Shown here: positions 55,896 to 64,000 of the stretch, one piece after another
Layout of the letters: every line of letters starts with the position of its first letter
Numbering within the stretch: the first letter of the stretch is position 1
Assembly (NCBI GenBank): GCA_963969345.1
Contig: OZ017768.1
Span: 5,170,718-5,234,717 of the forward strand
Direction of reading: 5' to 3'
Origin: Turbatrix aceti
Lineage: Eukaryota > Nematoda > Chromadorea > Rhabditida > Panagrolaimidae
DNA length: 64,000 nucleotides
Program-made: the position numbers and the translations under genes
Notes under the pieces: generated by a model
What the model was told of the DNA's origin: nothing
The model's database searches: none
Seen by the model: the letters and a program-made list of their open reading frames with translations, nothing else

Positions 55896-57715
55896 GACGG
55901 CACAGACAACGTTTCGAGAAGACGACCCGTTCGCAGCAGCACGTGATAGCCTAAACGATGCTATCAGTCAATCAACAAAAAACGAATAAAAAATAATGCA
56001 ACGGCGATTTTAGGATTGTTGCTCACAGGAAAAAAAGACAGAAAATAAACCGATAAAAAATTTCTGACTCCGTTTTGTTTTGCCTGTGAGCGTCCTTTTA
56101 CCACGTTGAACGCACATTTTTTTGCTGACGACAAGACGAGAAGAGGGAAGATGATTTTTCGCAGGTGTGCAATGCGCTACTACACGCCAAGGAGCAAATA
56201 CCGCAGTAGCAAAGTAACAAGCGACACGAAGTTTTTTGCCTGAAGAGCGGAAAACGAAATATACGCAGCCAGCAACAGCAACAAACGGCGTCCCGTGCGT
56301 GCGCACTTTTTTGTTGTCTGTTTTGCGGGCAAAAAGCGAGGGAATAAAGACGCACACGCAAAAAAAGGGGTCGTTGGTTTAGTAGGACTGGCCAGCAGCT
56401 TGCTTTGTGCCTACGTGCACGCGCGCATGTATACCCCGTGAAAAGCACGTCTACCTGGCATTATTCCATTCCCTTCTTGATTAACCTGGAGAGAGAGAGA
56501 GAGCGAAAAAAAATGATGCGGCGTGTTGCTTGGCAAAGAAGAAGACGACACAACCTGCACCCGCGCTCGATGAACAGCAGCAGAGTCGGTGTCAATCGTC
56601 AATCGCTGCCACGAGCCACCACGCGTTATTTTTTGCGAACCAGTGATGTGTATTGACGCCATGGTAAAAAAAAACAACAACAAGCATCTCAAGGGAGAAC
56701 GGAGAAACAAAACACGGAAATAACAACGGAAAGGGTTTTTATACGGAAACTCGGCATCGATGCATCTAACAAATTTTTGTGACACATATCGTAAGCCAAG
56801 CAGTAGCATGGGAATGCGGCGGGCGAACCGCGCGAATTGAATGTTTGAAATTCGTGCGGTCGCCAATTTTGGCAATCTGTCCTACCGGTTTTTGCAAAAA
56901 ACAACGAAAATAGGGGTTTGCAAGAAAATTTCGGGCAGTTCCTAGAAGTTGGAAGTTTTTTTTTAAGGAATTTTGTTATGGAAGAGCATTGAGCATTGAT
57001 ACTGCACTTAAAGTAGTCCTGAGTAGTATGGACAACATCGAAGAATGTTACGCTTTACTGTAATGTGGTGCTTATCTCGGACATGCTGCTTTGCTGCGGG
57101 CTACATGAACGCGCCCTCTCATGTTTTTTGTTGACACTGTTTTTTTTGTGTTTGGTGAGATTTAGCACGGTTTACGGTTTTTTGGGTTTTCGGGGTTTTT
57201 TCCTTGTTGATACTTTTGAAATGGATAAGTTTGTCATCATTTTCACCAAGTAGGAGGAAACGGAACCGATCATGTGTCATCTCATCTCCGGTCATTGTGT
57301 ATGAATAAAAAGCCTGCACCGGCTGCTGCAGGCGCTGGTGAGGTGAGGTGAGGACGATCGCGCGACGACGCATGCACTCATCATCTGCAGCAGGGATGAT
57401 CGACTTAGGTGTTGTTTTCCTTTTTTGTTCGTGTGCTCAGGGTCTCATTGTTGCCTGGATGGATGCGGATCGGTTTCATGGAATGATGGAATAAAATTTT
57501 GATGCACACTCGAAATGACCAGTCTCAGACGAGGAGAAAGATCACTTGAACCTGCGTAGTTGATCGAAATCCCATACTTAGCAGGGCTTAATCGGTCGGT
57601 AAGTGAGAAGGCTCCCACACCGGTGTCAAGTACTCCCCTCCTCTTTCGGCGGCTGGGACGACGACCAAGCAAGCAGCCCCACTATTATCCCTCATCCCGT
57701 CTGCCTCCAACTGTG
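55896..57715. other. 1.8 kb divergent intergenic region, DLAT (-) to the LDL-A protein (+)
   Basis: No convincing gene. It contains GAGAGAGAGAG at about 56490-56503, GAGGTGAGGTGAGG at about 57340, and otherwise unremarkable sequence. Both promoters should lie here. Confidence 0.45.
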
Positions 57716-60599
57716 ATGACGTCCGGAGCAGCAGCTTCTTTTATCCTCCTCGCCTTTGCCATCCACCTTCTTCTTTTTCTGCCGGTACACGGCATGGCCA
57801 TCGACATCCTCGACAGCACCCACCTTGCTCCAATGCAGGCAAACTTCTGCAACGATTCCGGCCTTGCTGAAGCTGCCGGTCTTCTGAAGACTCTTTCCGG
57901 ACAGTTTTTAGGCTACCCCTGCAGCGCGGATTTTTTTCACTGCCGATGGCAGTCCGACGGTTTTCGGACGTATAAGAAGATCTGCAAGGAGGGACTCGTT
58001 TTTGACACCCTTGGCACTCAAAATTGCAACTTTGACTTCAATATCAAGGGCTGTGGAATTATTTCGGGGGGCCGTGAGTTGCTGGGATTTTTTTAGGTTT
58101 TGAGATTTGAGGATTTTTTTAGCCGACAAGTGCAAACCCAATGAGTTTCACTGCCCACTTTCTGAGAAATGCCTTCCTATGTCGCAGCGCTGCGACGGAA
58201 AGTACGACTGCGTACTTGAGGAAGACGAACAGAATTGCCGTGAGTTTTTTGATCAGACTTGGATTTTGATAAAAAAAGTCAGTGAAAAACACTTTTTTTG
58301 GTCTCGAAACGAAAAAATGCCGAATTCAAGGGCTAGATTTTTAAATTTATGAAAAATCTGTCTCTCGACTTTCGACTCAGATTCGGAATCAAAAGACAAA
58401 CAGAATCGACTCATTTTGACCAAAATACGGATTCAAAAAATATTTTTTATAGAAAACGCATAAAAAAACCAAAACTAGGAAATTTTAGCATTTTTTAAAT
58501 TTTGAACACGAAATACTCAAAATTGATAAAAACAACGAATCTTACCAAAAAAAAGAGTATTTTTTCTTTAAAAAAGTCGTTGCTCTTCGAAGTCGACTTT
58601 TTTGAAAAAAAATATCGACTCCGCCTCTCAACTTTCGATTTTTCGATTCCCGAGTCGACCCCGGAGTCGGAGTCTGTAGAACATTGGTCACAACCCCCAT
58701 TCCAGCAATGTGCAGCCCCGACGAGTTCCCATGCATCGTTTCCGAGCAGTGCATCAACAGCACGCTCCGCTGCAACGGCATCCGTGAGTGCGGCGACGGT
58801 ACGGACGAGGCTTTCTGCGAGGGCTGCGGTCAGGGCTTCTTCCACTGCCTCAAGTCTCGCCAGTGCGTGCCGGCGGCCCAGCGCTGCGATGCGACCCCGC
58901 AGTGCTCCCAGGGCGACGATGAGTTTCTCTGCAAGTCCTCCCACGACCGAAACTTTGTCTGCGAGAATCACAGAGATCAGATTGCTATTACAAAGCTTTG
59001 CGATGGATTTGTGGACTGTCCCGATGGCAGTGACGAGCGGTACTGCGTCCCGGTGGATCCCTCGCCTCCCTACGTGCCTACAAATCCTCCAGCACCTGTA
59101 CCGATGGCTACAGTAACCCAACCGGCGCCTTTTGTACCGACCAGACCGTTGCCGGTCACTTTGCCCACGCCTAGGACCACCACGGTCGAGGAAAACGAAT
59201 CTGACGAGTTTGAGGCGTTACCGGTCTCTCCGCTGCTCCCGATCATGAGGTTCACTCCCAGGCCGATGAACCAGCCCTTCAGACCCCTTGCACCGGCTCT
59301 TCCGGTTGTTCTGCCCCCACAGGAGCCTTCCACGACGCTGAGATCCATTGTAAAGCCTTTCAACGTCCCCAGGGTGGCTACGCTGCCTCCGGTGATGACC
59401 ATGCCACCCACCGTGCCAACGACGACGCTGCCAACAACGACGCCAGAGCCGTCGACTGCGCCACCCACGACGACTCCAATGCCCGTGCCAATGACCGAGA
59501 TTACAACAGTACAGGGACCCATAACTGAAGAAAGCTCGGTTTTGCGGAATCTGAGAACGCATTTGCAGGCTGGGGGAAATGTTTCCACGAGGCAAGTTTG
59601 GATTTTCAGCTGATGAGCTTCTTTCATAACGAAAAAGTGTCAAATGTCAATTTTCGGTTTCAGTGAACTTCTGCAGAAGCTAAACTTTCTTCTGAAGCCT
59701 AACAACTTGCTGATCGAGACCGCGTCGCCGATGCCCGCTGTCGCGGAAGCACGAAAGTGAGTCTCCCACCCCGGGTTGGGTGAACGTTCGCGTTCGTGCG
59801 GGAACACATTTTTTTCAAAAATTATATTTGTCTGTGGTTGGCGAACAAAAGTATTTTGAGCGGATCAAAACGAACAAAATTGGGGTAAAATTAAGGCAAC
59901 GGCTGATGAAAAAAAATTGATGCTATTTGACGAGAAAAAAGGCAAATAACATTCATCAAATTCAGCCAAAAAAACCGTTATCTAAAAATATAAAACGTAG
60001 ACTACCCAATTTTTTAGTTTTTTTCTACTCGGGATAACAAAATTTCGCACAATTGATAAAAAAATCGGTTTGATGTTTGTTCGCGAACGCATCAAAAATG
60101 TTCGTGTTTATTCGATTTTTCGAACAAAATTAAAAAATACGTTTGTGTTTGTTCGCGAACGAACAAACTGCTGTTCGCTGTCTGAACCCCGCCTTTCAGC
60201 ATCAGAATAACCCCGCGACCGTACTCCCGAAAATGGCGTCCTTCTCTGTCGAGCAACGTCAAATCCCGCACCATTCGCATGCTCCGGATAACAACCACGA
60301 CGACACCATCAACAACGCCAGCACCACCTTCGACGACCGCAGCACCCACGCTGCCAACGGTGCCCGCAGTGCAGCTCTTCAGAACACCCGAAACCCCGCT
60401 GAAAGTTCGGTTGCCGACGTCGATGCACCAGAGAAAGACCAAGATGGCACCGAAAATCACGGCTGTCGAGGTCTTTGAGGATTCTCCGTTGACGAGCGAA
60501 GTTCCGAAAACAAAAACGAAAGCAACGACGCGCGCGTCCCCGATGAGCGGATTGCTCAACCAAGACGAGGTGTACTTTACGTACGACGAGCAACCGTAA
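57716..60599 (+). CDS. Secreted chitin-binding and LDL-receptor A repeat protein with Pro/Thr tail
   Basis: Probably an extracellular or cuticle-associated protein. A signal peptide lies at about residues 8-25 ([19 protein letters not shown]). Next comes a peritrophin-A/CBM14-like chitin-binding domain: [12 protein letters not shown], then C-KEGLVFD and [11 protein letters not shown]. Four to five LDL-A modules follow: [10 protein letters not shown] with [24 protein letters not shown] with [25 protein letters not shown] with [16 protein letters not shown], and FVCENH with [17 protein letters not shown] long Pro/Thr-rich region follows ([16 protein letters not shown] type). The last exon, 60202-60599, is joined in the frame that continues Thr/Pro repeats and ends FTYDEQP. 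Vermiform and Serpentine have CBM14, LDL-A and a chitin deacetylase domain; no deacetylase domain is present here. Introns carry two repeat families. Confidence 0.82.
58355..58690 (-). repeat. GAGTC/GACTC-rich dispersed element (family 2), copy 2, inverted
   Basis: Begins CTCTCGACTTTCGACTCAGA, has an AT-rich body matching the reverse complement of 8220-8345 (for example CAAAATTGATAAAAACAACG), and ends in nested CGAGTCGACCCCGGAGTCGG and GAGTCTG sequence. It is in an intron of the LDL-A protein gene. Confidence 0.7.
59790..60195 (+). repeat. GTTCGCGAAC-family element in the last intron of the LDL-A gene
   Basis: Left end GGGTGAACGTTCGCGTTCG, central ACGTAGACTACCCAATTTTT and CTACTCGGGATAACAAAATT, palindrome GTTCGCGAAC at 60079-60088, and right end CTGCTGTTCGCTGTCTGAAC. 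The centre is the reverse complement of the Patronin-intron copies. Confidence 0.75.
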
Positions 60600-60821
60600 A
60601 TCCCGGCTGATGCAGGCCACTTTGAATCGAATTCAGGAGTCACCCAGAGTGCAAAATATAATTTTAAAAAAAAGAGCAGAAAATAAATAAATTGTATTTC
60701 CCTGGTTTTTGTTGATCGGGCCAAAAAAAGTGAGTTCATAACCGTTTCACGCGTATTGATGACAAAATTTCAACAAAAAAAGAGTTATAATCACGAGTTA
60801 AAGCTTACGGTGTTCACGTGT

Positions 60822-62480
60822 TCACAGATCGATACCATTGAGTTCGTCGAGCTTTCTGAGACGGGCTTCATAGCCGTGGAACTTCAACTTATGGGTTTGA
60901 TTGACGACGCAGAATTTGTCAAACAGCTTCTGAAAATGCAAACAGAGATTAAAATTGGGTCTAGGCAGGTCCAAAAGCCCTGGGACCAGGATGACGAAAT
61001 TCCCATGTGAATTAAAAATATGGGAATTTCATCAAAGTCCCCAGGGATATTTTTTGTACGTTTAATCATGTAAAAATCATTATCATGTAAAAAAGATATC
61101 CAAAATATCCAAACAATGAAAATAAAATCCTTTCCCTAATCGAAAAAAAAGTACGTGCCTGTGTAAAATATCCGCGTTATTTTAGGCGGGAACGCGCATT
61201 TTCAAAATTCCCTGGGGGAATTATCCCGTGATCGATGGAAATCCCGGGATATTTATTTCCCATGGGAATCCCCTCATCGCTAATCTGCCTGGGACTGACC
61301 ATCAGAACAAAACAAAATGTCTGTACTTATACGCAAAAAAAGTTGTTAGCTCATGAAAAACGCATTAGCCTAAAATTTTGGCCCAGCTGTTCATCGGCCC
61401 AATTTTGTCCCTTCCGGCAATAAAAACAGAAACCTACATAGGTGCTGAGCGTAGCAATGGCCCTCGGTCCCCAGTAGTACGTGATCTGCTGCTCCTTGTT
61501 GTTGATAGAGTCTTCGACGCGCCGAATCCAACCCTCACGCACAAAGAGCGCCGTCTTCGAGGCGATCCAAGACTCATACCGCTTCTGCGAGAGCTGCAGT
61601 TCATTCTGCAAAAAAACTTTCATTTTTAAAACCGTTCACCGGTTAAACAACCCACCATAACCAGGTCGTCCATGTAGCTAGAAGTGATCGACCACTCCTT
61701 CTGGTTGATCTCGACGCCCTTAACCATCATCATGGTCGTCAGGACCGCAAAGAGCACGTTGAAGTACTCATTTTCATCGATCGCAGCCTGCTCGTCAGCG
61801 CCTGTCTTCCGGGAAAGCGTTCCGTCATCGATGGCCTCGCCGTTGAGGTTTCCCTCCGTGAAAAGCGTTCCGAGACGAGCCTCGATGTCGCTGAGCTCGT
61901 TGCGGACAAAGAGAAAGTGCGACGCGCCGCTGTGAACGACAGTGTGGCCGAAGAGTTCACCGGTGACGCGGTTGATCGAGTCCAGAGCGTTTTCGAAGTT
62001 GTCAAACATGCGACGGCCAAGAACGGATTTCAGCTCGGTTTCCTTGATTCCTCCCTTGTGCGCTTGAGACCAGAGCACCAGAATTGCGTCTTCGATTGCT
62101 TCTTCCTTCTTTTTCTGCAAAAAAAAAAACAGAATAACGCGTGAGAAAATCGGTGGAGGCAAAAAATGCTCACTTCTTTGTCGAGTTCCTTCTGCGTGTC
62201 AGCGTCCATCTCCTCCTCTTCGCTCACAGATTCCTTTCGACGCTGGGTTTTCTGAGTGGCTTTTTGGCTCTTCATTTGCTGAAGAAAAAACATATCAATT
62301 CATAAAACAATTAAAAAATTTAAAGAAAAACGTACACTGGATTTGGTCGCTCTCTGCGACTTCCTGGAGCGTCCACGCCGTTCTTCCTAAAAAAAATACA
62401 GTTTTCAATTAACCAGGAGCTTCAGAGCTCACCTGAGGCTCGTCATCGTCGGATTCGCTGTAAAGCCGACGACGCTGCAT
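60822..62480 (-). CDS. NSMCE3: NSE3/MAGE, SMC5/6 complex subunit
   Basis: MAGE-family winged-helix protein; in the SMC5/6 complex it binds NSE1 and NSE4 and DNA in recombination repair. Six exons, 62433-62480, 62336-62386, 62174-62278, 61656-62114, 61438-61605, 60822-60929, all join at phase 0 to 312 residues (human NSMCE3 304). The N-terminus is charged and low-complexity (MQRRRLYSESDDDEPQ; SVSEEEEMDADTQKELD). The MAGE homology domain starts AILVLWSQAHKGGIKETELK and continues FENALDSINRVTGELFG; then VLFAVLTTMMMVKGVEI and the signature QKRYESW followed by YYWGPRA. The last exon KLFDKFCVVNQTHKLKFHGY, EARLRKLDEL was placed by splice signals and by similarity to the K-V-L-x-F..EAL end of MAGE proteins; without it the frame ends at 61351. 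Confidence 0.82.
60975..61270. repeat. Palindromic CCCAGGG/GGGAATT repeats in the last NSE3 intron
   Basis: CCCTGGGACCAGGATGACGA with AATTCCCAT faces ATGGGAATTTCATCAAAGTC with CCCAGGG across about 13 bases (60979-61049). Related pieces recur at 61205-61270 (TTCCCTGGGGGAATT, ATCCCGGGATA, TTCCCATGGGAATCCCC). Confidence 0.55.
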
Positions 62481-63040
62481 GTTTCGAAAGGCTTCAAGGC
62501 AATCAGAGCTGAAAAAGGCAACAAAATGTTCAATGGAGACCACCTCACAACTTCTCAGTGTTCCCCACAGAAAAAAAGGCAAAAAAATGAAGCCTGCCGC
62601 CATTTTTTTGTAAAACTATTATTTTGCTGTTTTAGGCTCCTTTTTTTGGAAAATTTGCCCAAATTCAGAACAAATTTTTGTTCAAAACAATAAAAATCCT
62701 TGTAAAAATTCTAAACGAATTATTCATGCGAAAAAAAACAAAAAAATTTGTTCGTTTTGAAAAAAAAACGCATTTTATAAAAAAAATGCCTTTGAATTTT
62801 TTTCCGACCGTATTTTATGCCTAGTTTTCCAACATTCCAAAAAGTAACAACTAGAAATGCTAACTGTTTGATCAGGCATCACCCAAAACAACCACACAAC
62901 AAAATTCATGACATAACTTGCAAAAACAAAACAAACATCAAGGCAAATACATATAAAGGTACGGAACAACAGGAGTGATTGGAGTGTGACTGCAGATCGT
63001 AGAAGAAAAAAGAAGGAGGATGCAGACTGATTGCAGATAA
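62481..63040. other. Spacer between NSE3 and RPA1
   Basis: 560 AT-rich bases with no gene. An acceptor-like TTTTTCAG close to 62508 suggests a spliced NSE3 5' UTR. Confidence 0.45.
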
Positions 63041-63944
63041 TTACAAAGCCTCGAGAGCTTGGACGGCGGTCTTCAGAGCCTCACGATAGATCTTCTGGTC
63101 GGCCTTGTTGATGCCCATACCCGTCATGCGGACGCGATTGACGTCCTGAAAAATTTACCAACTCAAAAATCCACATTTCGCCCAAAAAACCACTTACATT
63201 GTACATCTCAGTCCGAGCACGGATTCTGAACGAATGATCGTACGTCGAAAAGAGGTAGCGATCGAAGAACTTCTTGCACGCGTCCGCATTTTCTTCGTGG
63301 AGTTTGCCGACCTCTTCGGCGGGCTTTCCAAAGAACTGCAAAGCTCGGTCTTCAAACACGGTCACCCAGGAGAGACCAGTGACGTCGGCGATCTCCATGG
63401 ACACCATGTATCGGTATTTGTACGTCGGGTTCGTGCGCTGACACTTTTCGCAGCGGTAGCCCCCATCGACGGGTTGGACCTTCTTCATGCAGCCTTCCAT
63501 CGGGCAAGACATGTAGACAGCGTTGTCCGAACGAATGGAATTGATCATGCCGACGGTGTTGAAAAAAACGTCGCCGACCGCGCACATGTTCGAATTCGAC
63601 ACGCAGTTGAGCGAGCGCATCGCGGCCAGACCACCGGAACCGCCTTGGAATTGGCTGACGGATTTGATGTCCATCGAGGGTCGCTCGTCGGAATACCATT
63701 TGTAGAGTTCCTGGGTTTCCGGGCACTCGGGGTTGATTTCCAGGCGGCTGCCCTGGTTCACACCGAGGGAAAAAGTGCCGTTAAACTCTCGGACGTAGGC
63801 GCCCTTGATGCCGAAGACGGTGCCGGTCTCGCCGGCAAAGCCGAGGGCCTGTTCTCCCCAGAGGGTGAGGGCGATCGACGTGCCCGACTTGTCGACGAGT
63901 TGCACGTTGCGGCGCTTCATCTCACGGCCGTCCTTGGATGTCAA
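63041..63944 (-). CDS. RPA1: Replication protein A 70 kDa subunit, C-terminal part (partial at right edge)
   Basis: Single-stranded DNA-binding protein for replication and repair. Two exons are visible, 63198-63944 and 63041-63145; they encode the last 283 residues, and the gene continues beyond 64000. The first covers the end of OB fold B (KRRNVQLVDKSGTSIALTLWG, FGIKGAYVREFNG) and OB fold C. The zinc ribbon of fold C is complete, with four Cys in MSCPMEGCMKK and YRCEKCQR. Later come VSMEIADVTGLSWVTVFE and RIRARTEMYN. The final exon reads DVNRVRMTGMGINKADQK and ends VQALEAL, the position of human VMDVKPVDYREYGRRL. An acceptor (AACTTTTAG) precedes 63944, where human RPA1 also continues (LTTRKSNRE). 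Confidence 0.95.
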
Positions 63945-64000
63945 CTAAAAGTTTTTTTTCAAAAAAAAAATTCTAAGCTAGAAATCATGTAAACCAACCG

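Noticed and set aside
55604..55942. Minus frame starting with a non-ATG codon over the DLAT first exon
   Set aside because: It is out of frame with exon 2; the ATG at 55895 gives a proper presequence and keeps phase.
57540..57640. Weak resemblance to an internal part of 5S rRNA (AGCAGGG followed by GGTAAGT)
   Set aside because: Promoter boxes and the pairing arms of 5S rRNA do not line up; treated as coincidence.
60143..60478. Alternative plus frame in the last exon of the LDL-A gene (His/Asn/Asp-rich)
   Set aside because: The splice phase from the previous exon selects the Thr/Pro-rich frame ending at 60599.
60756..61010. Plus-strand 84-codon frame starting after an AG at 60827
   Set aside because: The minus strand has a clean acceptor, phase-0 terminal exon and MAGE-like sequence in the same place, so this frame is its shadow.

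Overview
This window is nuclear DNA of a small, compact animal genome. It holds about 20 protein-coding genes in 64 kb, nearly all split by GT-AG introns, many of them only 46-60 bases long. The gene set is metazoan: beta-PIX, CAMSAP/Patronin, a class B scavenger receptor, MO25, ALKBH8, LAMTOR4, TRAPPC4, WDR6, NSE3/MAGE and RPA1. A chitin-binding plus LDL-A matrix protein, a Cys form of selenoprotein T and a cellular RNA-dependent RNA polymerase point to an ecdysozoan. A tardigrade fits the gene density, tiny introns and moderate GC, but the species is inferred and not proven.

Layout. 1-10.3 kb: tail of an unknown zinc-binding protein (+), eIF4A (-) head-to-head with beta-PIX (+), a small membrane protein (+), a secreted C-type lectin with a mucin-like tail (-) and 6-phosphogluconolactonase (-). 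11.6-19.2 kb: a 14-exon CAMSAP/Patronin gene (-). 20.6-26.0 kb: an RdRP of about 1520 residues (-), head-to-head with a CD36/SCARB receptor (+, 26.3-28.5 kb). 29.3-35.7 kb: the splicing factor PUF60 (+), an unrecognised 414-residue protein (+) and a small zinc-finger protein (-). 35.9-46.4 kb: WDR6, TRAPPC4 and LAMTOR4 (+), a duplicated multi-pass membrane protein (-), and ALKBH8 (+). 47.0-55.9 kb: MO25/CAB39 (-), SELENOT (-), ZNF593 (+), and the pyruvate dehydrogenase E2 subunit DLAT (-). 57.7-64 kb: the chitin-binding/LDL-A protein (+), NSE3/MAGE (-) and the 3' part of RPA1 (-, runs off the right edge).

There is no operon or single pathway; most genes are housekeeping. Three pairs share a theme. 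WDR6 and ALKBH8 both serve tRNA anticodon-loop modification. NSE3 and RPA1 both serve DNA repair and replication. PGLS and DLAT both serve carbohydrate metabolism. Several genes are head-to-head with short shared promoter regions (eIF4A/PIX, RdRP/CD36, zinc finger/WDR6, SELENOT/ZNF593).

The strongest non-genic signal is dispersed repeats. A MITE-like family of about 350-450 bp, built on the palindrome GTTCGCGAAC and ending in inverted AGGGATG-GCGAAC termini, occurs at least 11 times, in both orientations and mostly inside introns. A second family rich in GAGTC/GACTC occurs twice in opposite orientation. Smaller palindromic elements sit in the PGLS, RdRP and NSE3 introns. No rRNA, tRNA or CRISPR was found. 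Exon boundaries were read by eye from splice signals, phase and family conservation.
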